From Chitinophaga rhizophila (GTDB lineage: Bacteria > Bacteroidota > Bacteroidia > Chitinophagales > Chitinophagaceae): 64,000 bases of DNA. The notes under the pieces are model-generated. The model ran no database searches, was not told the origin of the DNA, and was given only the letters and a program-made list of their open reading frames with translations. A program made the position numbers and the translations under genes. The stretch lies in assembly GCF_019492185.1 (NCBI RefSeq), contig NZ_JAICCF010000001.1, positions 186,001 through 250,000 of the forward strand, read 5' to 3'. Within the stretch, counting starts at the first letter, position 1. Each line of letters opens with the position of its first letter. Positions 17,937-27,574 of this stretch are shown in pieces.

Positions 17937-19438
17937 TGAGAAAATTATTGACATTACTAGTACCCTGCTTCATTGGACCATTGTGCGCAAATGGACAGAT
18001 TTCCGCTTCATTGGCGGGAGACTCTGCGCAATACCTGCTATATGAAGCCGCTAAGCTATCACATACTTTCATTTATACCCTGATGCCTGACGGTTTTAAT
18101 ACCGTCAGGCTGGGATATACTTATGAAAAAGGAACATTTGTTCCCGCTCAGGGTAGTACGCAGATTCGTGCTGTCAGCTTTAACACGGAGGGCAAGACAA
18201 CACTGGGCAAAGTAGCTTTGTGGGGGCAATTCGGTTATCAGCGTATCACTGAAGACAGTACACGTTTTGCACACCAGACCAGGAATAATACCACTACCCC
18301 TTACTATATGGGCTCCCCCGTTCCGGTTAGCTATAATAGAAACGTCTACCAGGCAAAAGCCATAGCACAGCGCGTCTTCTTGAGTAACCATCTACCGCTC
18401 GCTGTAGGTCTGAACTACCGGATCGGCGATCATTATTCTGTGAATGATCCGAGGGGCAGCATGTCAGACTATCAGTTTGATCTATCTGCCGGTACAGGAT
18501 ATATATGGCGATCTAAGCTCACTACTACTATAGATGGGTATTATGGTTATGGACAGGAACAGCTGAACGTCGCCTATAAAAACATCAACTATGTAGACAG
18601 TCATGCCTATCCTGCATATGCCAATTACCTGATCAACGGTTACGGAGAACCAGCCCTGAAGCGCAACGATAGAGTGTATCGTAATAAGATGATCCGTTCC
18701 GGCGGAGGGGCTTCTTTTGTATGGAAAGATAGTATAACCGGCATTATTGCAGCTACAGGTAAATGGATCAGGGAGCAACAACGTTATATTTATCAGTCAG
18801 GCGCAGGCTTTGACTCCCTTGCCTTGTACACGCTCACCACCAGCAGCATGCATGTGGTATGGTCCAGGCGAGCCTGGACGGCCACCTTGGATTATGAGGC
18901 GCAAAAAGGAGAAGATTTTCATGTGCGCCACAAAGCTAACAACTATCAGTACAGGGGAAAAAATTACGGTGCGCAGATTACACATAGCCGTAATGGGAAT
19001 AACTATAGCGTGTCTGTTGCCAGTCACAGCACGCAGCGGCTGGACGGAACCACCGGTAACCATATCCACTACACGATGCTTACACTGCGTCCCTCATTCG
19101 GGATGGTGCGGCAATCAGCAAAACAGGACTATTGGGGATACGCGGTTACCCTGCATTACGGTAAAGCAACAGACAAAACATTGTCAGTAAATGACGGCAG
19201 TGCAGGCATGTTTACACAACAGGTCATTTACCATGATTACTATTTTAACACAGCAGACCAGGCGGGCGGCTATCTGGACCTGCATTACAACAAATACTTT
19301 CCGGGCTATTACGCTGGCATCAAGGCCAGCATCATTTATCTGCGCGGCATGAATTTCAGCGCTCTTGTGCTCGACGAGGCAATGATGCCGGGTAAGGACA
19401 GGGTATCAGCATCCCTGTCACTGAATTTTTATTTCTAA
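17936..19438 (+). CDS. DUF6850-like outer-membrane beta-barrel protein
   Basis: The product is 500 aa, with a signal peptide ending near CANGQ (residue 21). The body consists of alternating, aromatic-capped strands (for example VRLGYTYEKGTFVPAQ, ATLDYEAQKG, AVTLHYGKAT) and ends SASLSLNFYF, the terminal Phe typical of a barrel protein inserted by BamA. It is translationally coupled to the DUF4876 gene (TAATG overlap) and is followed nine bases later by the peroxidase gene. The function is unknown; a transport or assembly partner of the receptor is inferred from the operon. Confidence 0.8.
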   Translation: MRKLLTLLVPCFIGPLCANGQISASLAGDSAQYLLYEAAKLSHTFIYTLMPDGFNTVRLGYTYEKGTFVPAQGSTQIRAVSFNTEGKTTLGKVALWGQFGYQRITEDSTRFAHQTRNNTTTPYYMGSPVPVSYNRNVYQAKAIAQRVFLSNHLPLAVGLNYRIGDHYSVNDPRGSMSDYQFDLSAGTGYIWRSKLTTTIDGYYGYGQEQLNVAYKNINYVDSHAYPAYANYLINGYGEPALKRNDRVYRNKMIRSGGGASFVWKDSITGIIAATGKWIREQQRYIYQSGAGFDSLALYTLTTSSMHVVWSRRAWTATLDYEAQKGEDFHVRHKANNYQYRGKNYGAQITHSRNGNNYSVSVASHSTQRLDGTTGNHIHYTMLTLRPSFGMVRQSAKQDYWGYAVTLHYGKATDKTLSVNDGSAGMFTQQVIYHDYYFNTADQAGGYLDLHYNKYFPGYYAGIKASIIYLRGMNFSALVLDEAMMPGKDRVSASLSLNFYF

Positions 19439-19447
19439 TTGTATCTG

Positions 19448-20542
19448 ATGAAGCGAACACTTTTTATTATAACGGCATTTATTGTTTTATGCGCCCTGAC
19501 CAACTCAACATCACTGCGCGAACTGTATAGCAAACCTGTGAATGAATGGCCGAGGCCAACGATTGACAGTGGTGTGGTATGGGAAGAGATGGCCCCTCTG
19601 CCCAAAGAGAATGCCTGGGTAGAAGGGTTAAAAGATCCGCAGGCACAACTGGGCAGACTATTATTCTTTGATCCGCGACTGTCACGTTCCAACCAGATCT
19701 CATGCAGTAGCTGCCATGAACCTGACCTGGCGTGGGGTGATGGCAGACGGGTTTCACTGGGGAATGATCATCTGCAGGGCTCACGTAACACGGCGTCGCT
19801 CATCAACGTATTCATCTATGACAATCTGTTCTGGGATGGCCGTGCGGGTACGCTGAATAAACAAGTGCTTGGTCCGCTGGGCGCACATCATGAGATGGAT
19901 ATGGATGCTGCGCTATTACCTGCCAAACTGCAGGCAATAGCGCAATATGATTCCCTCTTCAATGAAGTGTACCCCGGGCAGCCAATTACGGTGGATAATA
20001 TTGCTACCGCCATTGCCACCTTTGAAAAAACAATCCGCAGCCGTAGAAGCAAATTCGATCTGTTCATGGAAGGAAGAGTGAATGCGCTCAGTGATCAGGA
20101 GCTGGAAGGACTGCATTTATTCCGTACAAAAGCGCGTTGTATGAACTGCCACTATGGCCCTTACTTTACTGATAAACAGTTTCATAATATAGGGCTTACC
20201 TACTATCAGCGCAAATATGAGGATCTGGGACGGTATAACATCACGCACAACATTGCAGATATCGGCAGATTTCGTACACCCTCGCTGAGAGATGTAGCCT
20301 ACACAGGTCCATATATGCACAATGGCCTGTTTCCTGAGCTGCTGGGCGTGATCAACATCTATAACAGCGGAATGCAGTTGAGTCCGAAACCTGGTCAGGA
20401 AAACGATGCACTGTTTCCTAAAACAGATATACTGATGCAGCCATTACAGCTAACAGCAAATGAGAAAAGTGCGCTGGTTGCTTTCCTACATGCCATCTCA
20501 GCCAAGCCGTTACATGTAGCAAGACCGGTATTGCCACAATAA
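19448..20542 (+). CDS. Di-haem cytochrome c peroxidase (CcpA/MauG superfamily)
   Basis: The product is 364 aa from ATG 19448; a TTG nine bases earlier is less likely. A signal segment (3-18) exports it to the periplasm. There are two haem c sites, CSSCH (C86, C89, H90) and CMNCH (C231, C234, H235), with the family motifs SRNTASLIN, FWDGRAGTL and PYMHNGLFPEL. It could reduce hydrogen peroxide or, as MauG does, oxidise a protein or small-molecule substrate. As the last gene of the receptor operon it may act on the imported ligand, for example by changing the redox state of a metal chelate; that is inference. Confidence 0.92.
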   Translation: MKRTLFIITAFIVLCALTNSTSLRELYSKPVNEWPRPTIDSGVVWEEMAPLPKENAWVEGLKDPQAQLGRLLFFDPRLSRSNQISCSSCHEPDLAWGDGRRVSLGNDHLQGSRNTASLINVFIYDNLFWDGRAGTLNKQVLGPLGAHHEMDMDAALLPAKLQAIAQYDSLFNEVYPGQPITVDNIATAIATFEKTIRSRRSKFDLFMEGRVNALSDQELEGLHLFRTKARCMNCHYGPYFTDKQFHNIGLTYYQRKYEDLGRYNITHNIADIGRFRTPSLRDVAYTGPYMHNGLFPELLGVINIYNSGMQLSPKPGQENDALFPKTDILMQPLQLTANEKSALVAFLHAISAKPLHVARPVLPQ

Positions 20543-20688
20543 TAGAGGCTTGTTAAAATACTGGTGCATGTTTGAAGAACTGGCAGCAGATCATTTGGGC
20601 CTATTTTTGATAATGCAATCTCATAACGCAGGTTTAGTCCCGGCCGTATGCCGGCGTCATGATCTGATTCAAAAACCAGGGATACAAT

Positions 20689-21036
20689 ATGCATATGAGT
20701 AACAAAGCAATTCTCGAAACAGCTAATGCGGCAGTAACAGCCGGCGATTATGAAGCATTCCTATCTTACTGCACAGATGATACAGAGTGGACATTTGTGG
20801 GCGACAGAAGATTACAGGGAAAAGAAGCTGTCAGGCAATACATGGCAGAATCATATATAGCACCTCCGGAGAATATCGTTGAGTACCTGATTGCCGAAGG
20901 GGACATGCTTACTGCCGGCGGCAAAATTAGCATGCAGCAGAAAGATGGAACTATGGCAAACTACGAGTACTGCGACGTATGGACATTCCGGGAGGGAAAG
21001 ATGGACAAACTAAAAGCATTTGTGATACCTGCCTGA
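20689..21036 (+). CDS. NTF2-like / SnoaL-like small protein
   Basis: The product is 115 aa. The cone-shaped alpha+beta fold of the NTF2 superfamily is indicated by ANAAVTAGDYEAFLSYCTDDTEWTFVGD, LQGKEAVRQYM and CDVWTFREGKMDKLKAF. Met3 (20695) is an alternative start. Such proteins bind small molecules or act as isomerases and hydrolases; nothing here fixes the role. It is a single gene, convergent with GH127, and its last seven codons form the left arm of a perfect terminator stem. Confidence 0.85.
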   Translation: MHMSNKAILETANAAVTAGDYEAFLSYCTDDTEWTFVGDRRLQGKEAVRQYMAESYIAPPENIVEYLIAEGDMLTAGGKISMQQKDGTMANYEYCDVWTFREGKMDKLKAFVIPA

Positions 21037-21049
21037 GTATCACAAATGC
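21016..21049. terminator. 13-bp perfect stem-loop spanning the stop codon of the NTF2-like gene
   Basis: GCATTTGTGATAC (21016-21028) pairs exactly with GTATCACAAATGC (21037-21049). The TGA stop codon lies in the 8-base loop. It separates two convergent genes and can act in both directions, though no long T run follows. Confidence 0.65.
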
Positions 21050-21068
21050 GTAGGTTGTACTAGATTAA

Positions 21069-24000
21069 CTATTTCAATCTGACGTCCAGGTAAACAGAGT
21101 GGCGGCCGTACGTCTCATAAAATGGCCTGAATGGCACATCGTCAATAGTGAACTGCAACCGGGCCGGATCACCTTTGATGGATCTGCTGATGTCGGCTGC
21201 ATCTAAAGTGACTGTCCGCCATTCCTTTCTTGCTTCCGGTTCCTGGGCGGCCAGCAATACCGGTCCGTAGAACAGGCTGGCTATATTCTGCTGGTCCATT
21301 ACCGGGTCCAGGTGAAAACCGAAAGGCATTTGCAGTTCTATTACATCGCCATCTTTCCATACCTGGTTTATTTTCAGATAACTGCCTGGCGTTGCTGTAA
21401 GCGCCTGTGTCTTACCGTTGATTTTCACAAAGAAGCCTTTGGTGGCCCAACCTGGCACACGTACATGTATATCAAATTTGCCACTACCATTGATTGTTAA
21501 ACGGGTATGATCCTCATGCGGGAAACTGGTAGTCTGCACTACAGTTATGCCCCGCTCTGTCCAGTGCAAGGTAGAAGGCACATATAGATTCACATACAGC
21601 GCATTATTATCTTTACTTCTGAAATAAATCGCGTTCTGCAACTTGGTATTGCTCTCTATAGCCGTGCCATTGCAGCAGGTAAAGCCTGTCATATCAGCAT
21701 TACCGAATTGTTTGACAGACCCTGGTCTGAGTGGCACATGGTAGGTGTTTCCCGGATTATCTTTCGCTACAGAAGCGAGTATGTGGTTATACAATGCACG
21801 TTCATAGTAATCCATCAGTTCTGCCCGCTGGTTGAACAGGAAAAGGTCGCTGGTGAGCTTCAGCATGTTGTAAGTAGCACATGTTTCGTTTTGTCCGCCG
21901 GAAGAGAATCCATTTTCATACAGGGAGGCCGGCTGACTGATAAAACACTCTGCATTTGCAGGATTACGTGCGCCGGCAACGCCGCCAATGCTGTACATGT
22001 AGTCATTGACAACCTTATACCAGAAGTTATCAGCTATCTTATAATATTCGGGTTGGCCAGACGTCCTGTATATCTCGACACTTCCAACAATTTGCGGGAT
22101 ATGCTGGTTGGCATGTAGCCCCCGGAAGATGTCTACATTCTTGGCAAGACCGTGAGAGTGAGCAGTATCGCCAAAGAATACCTTGATATTATCAAACAGC
22201 TGAGCTGTCTTCAGGTACTTGGCATCTCCGCTGATACGGTACAGGTGTGCCAGAGACTCGTTCATACCGCCAAACTCCCCTGCTATGTAGGTATTCCACA
22301 TTTTGATGAGTGTATCCTTAGGTAGCTGGCTTAAACGGGCATATACCCAGTCGCTCATACCTTCTGCTATGTCCAGGGCTTTTTTATTACCGCTTACCTC
22401 ATAGACATCGATCAGGCCGGCCAGTATTTTATGCAGGGTGTAATAGGGTGCCCATATCTGGCTTTTCTGTCCACCATACTTAGCCCCTCTCTCCAGCATT
22501 ATGAACTGATCCGGCGGGTAAGCACTGATAAAACCTTTGCCCCAGTTCCAGTAGTCATTGCGGATACCTTCGTCGCTCAGGTCTGAATCATAACCCGATT
22601 TTCCGGGACCATATGGTATGGCAGCAGGATCAGCAACAGCACTATTGCCGGTTGCTGCTGGCTTTCCGGATAAATGGGATAAGTCGTAGAGGGTGTTGAC
22701 CATATATGCCATCTTGCCAGCAAAATTCGCCTGTAGCGCAGTGTCATATCCTGTACTGGCATAAGCTTGCGCAATAGCAGTGAGGTAATGCCCGGTGGCA
22801 TGCCCTCTTAACTTGGTGTCTTTACTGTCCCACACTTCAAGGGGCTTAGCGCCGGTGGGCTGTGGTTGGCCGAAAGCATGCCGGAACATGTAGAGGAAAG
22901 AGTTAGGGTCAGTACCAGCCAGGGTGGTGATGAATTTATCACGGTTTTCTACGAATGGCGTACCATGACCATGGGTATCATTAGTAAGGGAGACCTGACC
23001 AAGTTTAAACTTTTCCAGCTTAAGTGCCGGGGTACCGGTAGCCAGTGTTTTTTTAACCGTAATAAAAGCTTTGGGATGCAGGTCAGTCCCTGCAATATCT
23101 CCGGTGATTGTATAGGTACCCGGCTTAAGCACGGCGCTGTTATCAGTAGCTGCCGGCCATAGTACGCGTACCTTTGGTCCTTTTTCGTTATTGCGGTAGG
23201 TGCCTGGCAGATAGACAGGTAAACGAGGCAGCTCTCCTACCGCTGTTTCTACCTGTACATCGGATACAGCTACCAGGAAGCGATTATAGAGTTGGGCGTC
23301 AGCTCCTGAAAAACGAGGCAGATCATCTTCCTTTTTTCCTGTCGTATTGACCATACCCTCATTGATACCCTTCCGGGAATTGTGATAGATGCCGGTGATC
23401 TGCCGGGCGCTTAATGCCACACGGTAAATACGGAAATCGTGTATCATAGCGTTCAGTGCGGGATCTCCCGGCAGTAAGGACTTTCCGATATAAAGGCGTC
23501 TTTTATCAGCAGATTGCTGACCAAATACTGTTGTTAATTCGGCAGGAATTTCTTTTGATTCACCAACAGGTTTACTGTCAGCATAGGTAATCATCTTTTT
23601 TGCGGGAATGTCTATTACTATTGCCAGGTGTACCCATTTGTTGAGAGGGATGGCAGGAGCATGCGCTCCGGTCCGACTGTGATTATCTGCCGTAATCAAG
23701 GCCTGATAGCCGGGCTGCGCGTTGGTACCAACAGGAGCGGCAAAGAAATGCCGGGAAGTATCGGCTCCGAAATCAAAAAAGCGCTGACCGGGCTGACTGG
23801 AGCGCAGATAAATCCAACCGGAGATACTTAGTGATTCCATATCCTTCAGTGCTTCACCAGGGATGGTGACAAAAGCATCATTATTTCCCGGGAGGGATAA
23901 CACTTTTCCAAACCGGTCATCATTTACAAACCGGAGAGCGTCCGCCTGCGAGCGGGCATGGAGGTTGTTACGGGACCAGTCCCTGAGATCTCCGTTAAAT

Positions 24001-24137
24001 ACATACCGTGCAATCATTTCCGTTTCACCTATTCCGTCCAGTATCTGGTCTCCGTTCTGTGCATACATGATGAGAATACCCCGGGTCATGAATGTGGCAA
24101 CGAGAAAGACACGCAGGAACACTTTGTACATTTTCAT
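21069..24137 (-). CDS. Secreted GH127 beta-L-arabinofuranosidase-like enzyme with LamG-type domain
   Basis: The product is 1022 aa from ATG 24137; the frame to 24188 would need TTG. A signal peptide covers about residues 5-27. An N-terminal laminin-G/concanavalin-like domain (about 40-250) is followed by an Ig-like part (290-360) and the GH127 (DUF1680) (alpha/alpha)6 domain. Zinc-cysteine site residues are present: NETCATYN (E751, C753) and TCCNG (C821, C822). They match the Glu-Cys and Cys-Cys pairs known from HypBA1, where the first Cys of the pair is the nucleophile. It probably removes terminal beta-L-arabinofuranose from plant glycans. Family lengths are usually near 650-800, so the added N-terminal binding domain is a feature of this version. 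Confidence 0.9.
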   Translation of the reverse strand: MKMYKVFLRVFLVATFMTRGILIMYAQNGDQILDGIGETEMIARYVFNGDLRDWSRNNLHARSQADALRFVNDDRFGKVLSLPGNNDAFVTIPGEALKDMESLSISGWIYLRSSQPGQRFFDFGADTSRHFFAAPVGTNAQPGYQALITADNHSRTGAHAPAIPLNKWVHLAIVIDIPAKKMITYADSKPVGESKEIPAELTTVFGQQSADKRRLYIGKSLLPGDPALNAMIHDFRIYRVALSARQITGIYHNSRKGINEGMVNTTGKKEDDLPRFSGADAQLYNRFLVAVSDVQVETAVGELPRLPVYLPGTYRNNEKGPKVRVLWPAATDNSAVLKPGTYTITGDIAGTDLHPKAFITVKKTLATGTPALKLEKFKLGQVSLTNDTHGHGTPFVENRDKFITTLAGTDPNSFLYMFRHAFGQPQPTGAKPLEVWDSKDTKLRGHATGHYLTAIAQAYASTGYDTALQANFAGKMAYMVNTLYDLSHLSGKPAATGNSAVADPAAIPYGPGKSGYDSDLSDEGIRNDYWNWGKGFISAYPPDQFIMLERGAKYGGQKSQIWAPYYTLHKILAGLIDVYEVSGNKKALDIAEGMSDWVYARLSQLPKDTLIKMWNTYIAGEFGGMNESLAHLYRISGDAKYLKTAQLFDNIKVFFGDTAHSHGLAKNVDIFRGLHANQHIPQIVGSVEIYRTSGQPEYYKIADNFWYKVVNDYMYSIGGVAGARNPANAECFISQPASLYENGFSSGGQNETCATYNMLKLTSDLFLFNQRAELMDYYERALYNHILASVAKDNPGNTYHVPLRPGSVKQFGNADMTGFTCCNGTAIESNTKLQNAIYFRSKDNNALYVNLYVPSTLHWTERGITVVQTTSFPHEDHTRLTINGSGKFDIHVRVPGWATKGFFVKINGKTQALTATPGSYLKINQVWKDGDVIELQMPFGFHLDPVMDQQNIASLFYGPVLLAAQEPEARKEWRTVTLDAADISRSIKGDPARLQFTIDDVPFRPFYETYGRHSVYLDVRLK

Positions 24138-24418
24138 ATTTGGATAATTTTCATCAATAGCCGGCTGTTGATCCGGCGATGGAGGCAATGTGCCACCCGC
24201 TCTACCGGCGTGATATTGCCAATGCCTGATAATATGCTATGAAACTAGGAAGAATACCTGCGTGAGGATAAATATATTTTAGCTAATGATCAAATGATAT
24301 TAACAAGTATGCAATGTAGTTGATGAAAAAGACCTGACAAATTTGAATATATTTGTTATTGTGATGAGCTGGCTGGGGCATTTTATCCCATTACAGACAC
24401 CCATTCAAAAAGAACACC
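24138..24418. other. Divergent intergenic region between GH127 and S41 peptidase genes
   Basis: About 280 bases with AT-rich stretches, which must hold both promoters. I see no exact TAnnTTTG box, palindrome or leader structure that I would defend. Confidence 0.3.
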
Positions 24419-25519
24419 ATGCGAAAAATCACTTTGCTTGCCGGCTTGTTGTTACAGTTTACAATGATGGCGAATGCCCAACAACCTGCGTCTCCGCCAT
24501 TACATCCTGACGGATCGTTGCCGGAGCGAACCTTTGAAGTATTCTGGCAGACCTTTGAAGATCATTACGCCTTTTTTAAACTTCGTAAGGTGGATTGGAA
24601 AGCTGCGTATGCACAGTACCGCCCGCAGGTTATGTCATCCACCACTGATGATAGCCTGTTTCATATACTGTCACGGATGGTGACACCCTTCCAGGACGAT
24701 CATATCAACGTCATTATTCCAGGGAAAAGACAGTTCCGGTCTGATAAGCCATCACAATTCCTGTCAGAATTTCCGAAAGGTGAGATGACCGGACGTTTCT
24801 GGTCAATGGTAGACGAAAGCCTTGCTTCATCCGGGTTCGGAAAATTACATACTGCGGGGGAGAAATTCCGGGATATTCCGCTTTTCAGTTTTGCACGGAC
24901 CAAGGACGTGGGTTATATCCGGTTTCGCCGGTCATTTTCCTCCGCCGAGGAAGACGACAGTAACAAAGATGCAGTGGTGGCGGGAAAATTACTGGATTCT
25001 ATCTTGAATACTTTTAAAGACACCAGGGCACTGATCATTGATGTGAGAGCCAATATCGGCGGGAATGATGAATTTTCCTATGCCATGGCGGGCAGGTTTG
25101 CTAGAAAGCGCGTGCATGGGCACTATAAGCAAACGAGAAACGGTGGCTACGAAGATTTTGGTCCACGTGAAGACTGGTACATTGAACCAAAAGGCGTGGC
25201 GTATCATCACCCGGTAATGGTATTGACCAATGACCAGACAGCCAGTGCCGCAGACGTGTTTGCAATGATCATGAAAACATTGCCACAGGTGAAACTGGTT
25301 GGCAATCACACCCTGGGCATCTATTCAGATATGTATGGATTTGAGCTGCCTAACAAATGGCAGGTTTCCTTGTCAAATCAGCGCTATTATACCAGCAAGG
25401 GCGAATGCTATGAGGGTAAAGGCACCCCGACTGATATCCAGGTACTGAACACCCGGAAAGATCTGGAGGAAAAATCTGATCCTGTGCTTAAACGTGCCTT
25501 AGCCGAGTTGTCAAAATAA
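24419..25519 (+). CDS. S41 family (tail-specific-type) peptidase
   Basis: The product is 366 aa, with a signal peptide ending ANAQ (residue 21). The S41 peptidase core starts near residue 160 (VGYIRFRRSF). It includes ALIIDVRANIGGNDEFSYAMAG and the nucleophile region NDQTASAADVFAM, where the second Ser is the likely catalytic one. The oxyanion region KLVGNHTLGIYSDMYG and the end-of-domain motif GKGTPTDI follow. No PDZ domain is seen between the N-terminal helical part and the core, as in the tricorn-like subgroup. It probably acts in the periplasm or at the surface. It is a single gene, convergent with the LytTR regulator gene. Confidence 0.88.
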   Translation: MRKITLLAGLLLQFTMMANAQQPASPPLHPDGSLPERTFEVFWQTFEDHYAFFKLRKVDWKAAYAQYRPQVMSSTTDDSLFHILSRMVTPFQDDHINVIIPGKRQFRSDKPSQFLSEFPKGEMTGRFWSMVDESLASSGFGKLHTAGEKFRDIPLFSFARTKDVGYIRFRRSFSSAEEDDSNKDAVVAGKLLDSILNTFKDTRALIIDVRANIGGNDEFSYAMAGRFARKRVHGHYKQTRNGGYEDFGPREDWYIEPKGVAYHHPVMVLTNDQTASAADVFAMIMKTLPQVKLVGNHTLGIYSDMYGFELPNKWQVSLSNQRYYTSKGECYEGKGTPTDIQVLNTRKDLEEKSDPVLKRALAELSK

Positions 25520-25583
25520 TGTGAATGCCTGCTAACCGGCATATGCTCATATACGCGATTTCAGGGAAGATGTACAATGAATT

Positions 25584-26282
25584 TTATTTAAAAAAAAGAT
25601 CGAAAAATTCTTTCTGATACATCTTCCCTATTGGAATCTCATGATCCTTGATATAAATCGTGTTGTAATCAAAGGAAGTAACTTTATCCTTGTTAACAAC
25701 ATAGGACTTGCTGACACGCATAAACCGGGTAAGTGGTAGCTTGTTATGGATATTTTTCAGGTTCATGCCCGTTAAATACTTCTCGTGCAATGTATGGATG
25801 ACGACATAATCTTTGAGTCCTACGATAAATTGAATGTCGTCATGCATCAATTTGTGAAACTTGCCGTCAGCTTTAATAATGAGATAATTGTCTCCGATGC
25901 GCTCTACTGAATTTTTCAGGGCACTCAACATCCTGCTGCTTTGCTGGGCTCTTAGAATCGCTTTTTCAAACCGCTCTCTGGAGACAGGTTTGAGCAGATA
26001 GTCAATAGCTTCCACCTCATAACTCTCTGCTGCATAGTCAGGATAAGCGGTAGTGAAGATCACCATGATTTTTTCCGGGAGTGAACGTGCGAAGTCAAGA
26101 CCGTTATCACCGGATAACTCAATATCCAGGAATATCAGGTCTACTTCATGATGAGCGATATATTCCCTGGCATCCACAATATTTCCGAACTGTTTTTCCA
26201 GCTGGAGGTCAGGGAAGTGTGTAACCAGGATCTTTATCCCTTCTCTTGCAAGCGGTTCATCATCGATTATAATACACTTCAT
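25584..26282 (-). CDS. LytTR-type response regulator
   Basis: The product is 232 aa. A receiver domain (1-115) has the acidic pair D7-D8, the phospho-acceptor D53 in LIFLDIELSG, and K98 in DYLLKPV. The C-terminal LytTR DNA-binding domain (about 130-232) includes LKDYVVIHT and RFMRVSKSYVVN. Its start codon overlaps the end of the histidine kinase gene by four bases, so the two form one unit. The genes it controls are not evident; the S41 peptidase next door is convergent rather than co-transcribed. Confidence 0.94.
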   Translation of the reverse strand: MKCIIIDDEPLAREGIKILVTHFPDLQLEKQFGNIVDAREYIAHHEVDLIFLDIELSGDNGLDFARSLPEKIMVIFTTAYPDYAAESYEVEAIDYLLKPVSRERFEKAILRAQQSSRMLSALKNSVERIGDNYLIIKADGKFHKLMHDDIQFIVGLKDYVVIHTLHEKYLTGMNLKNIHNKLPLTRFMRVSKSYVVNKDKVTSFDYNTIYIKDHEIPIGKMYQKEFFDLFFK

Positions 26283-27367
26283 AAAGGAAACATTAGGTTC
26301 ACCTGATAGTAGTCCGGGCGGTCGCTGATATTCAGATTAAACTGTGGTCCATAGAGTAGTTCAAGTCTGCGTTTGATATTGGCTATTCCTATACCAGTCC
26401 GTTCAATGTGCGCACCCGGTTTGGCAGGTTTGGTATTAGTGCATTCAAACAACAGCATACGTCCGTTCATACTGAACCGGATATTGATTTCAGACGGTGA
26501 TCTTGAGTCAGCACTATGTTTGACAGCATTTTCTACAAAGTTCACAAAGATCTTGGCCGGCACTTTCAGACCTTTAGGATCCAGGTCAATATTAATGGTG
26601 AAGCGGAAGTTATCTCTTCTCACCTTTTCCAGCTCAATAAAGTCAGTTATAAATTTGATTTCAGCGCTTAAGAAGGCGTGATGATGACTTCTTTCATTGA
26701 GATGATAACGAAGCAGATCTGACAGCTTAACTACCAGTTGAGAAGCTTTATCAGGATCTTTCATGATCATCACATTGACGTTGTTGAGCATGTTGAACAG
26801 GAAATGAGGATTGATCTGGTTGCGCAGCTCCCTGAGTTCACTTTCCAGGTATTTTGTTTCCAGCTCTTTCATCTTATTGGTATCTTCTATCCATTGCTGA
26901 AACAATTTGAAGCCGGTGGTGGTGAGCAGTAGCGGGAGAAAGAACAGCAAGCCCATTATCAGATGAGCAATCAGTGAACGGGCACCGTCGGCCGCAGGAG
27001 AAATACGGTGAGGTTCTATCAGGAGATCGTGACCAAAGCGGAATAGGATAATGCCGGCAACTATCAGTAATGAGAGCAGCAGGAAATAAAGTGTTTGCCG
27101 TTTTTTGTAGAAGAATGCCGGAATCAGATAGTACATGTTACTGTACATCATACCTGTGATCAGCAGCAAAAAGATCAGCGCGTCTAAGACACTGTAGAAC
27201 CCTGCAAACTCCGGATGATTATTTTTGAAGATAACCGCCCAGATCAGGAGTAGAAACGGAAAGAGTCCGATCAGGTGCCGTAACACCCGGTATTCCCGGT
27301 GAGTGAGAAATTTAACAAAAAGGTCTTCCCTTGCTGTTGAGACACCTGCTGTGGTAATGTCGGACAT
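26279..27367 (-). CDS. LytS/YehU-type sensor histidine kinase
   Basis: The product is 362 aa. Four membrane helices lie at about 30-48, 57-80, 92-110 and 131-152. The His_kinase domain begins with the characteristic LRNQINPHFLFNMLNNV (phospho-acceptor H188). The HATPase part follows with NFVENAVKHS (N box) and GIGIANIKRRLELLYG (G box). No extracellular sensor domain is present, so the membrane helices themselves probably sense the signal. It is translated together with the downstream LytTR regulator. Confidence 0.94.
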   Translation of the reverse strand: MSDITTAGVSTAREDLFVKFLTHREYRVLRHLIGLFPFLLLIWAVIFKNNHPEFAGFYSVLDALIFLLLITGMMYSNMYYLIPAFFYKKRQTLYFLLLSLLIVAGIILFRFGHDLLIEPHRISPAADGARSLIAHLIMGLLFFLPLLLTTTGFKLFQQWIEDTNKMKELETKYLESELRELRNQINPHFLFNMLNNVNVMIMKDPDKASQLVVKLSDLLRYHLNERSHHHAFLSAEIKFITDFIELEKVRRDNFRFTINIDLDPKGLKVPAKIFVNFVENAVKHSADSRSPSEINIRFSMNGRMLLFECTNTKPAKPGAHIERTGIGIANIKRRLELLYGPQFNLNISDRPDYYQVNLMFPL

Positions 27368-27574
27368 CGCACATACTTTAATTGCGCAAGTTAGTCGAAA
27401 TTATCAGCTGTATCAAGTGACTACCGGAGAGGACAAGACAATGCTGCGCAGCAGTCGGCATTTTGTAGTGAAGGAGCGTATTTTGGTATACAGCAGAGGT
27501 TATTTGGTATAATTTCCCGCTATCTTAGACGCTCCTATTTATTTTTGTAAGGTCACAGCAAATCATTTACTACA

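Noticed and set aside
18747..19190. 147-codon plus-strand frame within the DUF6850 gene
   Set aside because: It is an alternative frame of a strong coding region; the amino-acid content is not protein-like.
20602..20609. TATTTTTG box before the NTF2-like gene as a promoter
   Set aside because: The -7 match is exact, but the nearest TTG elements are 4 or 27 bases away, so spacing does not support it and no feature is entered.
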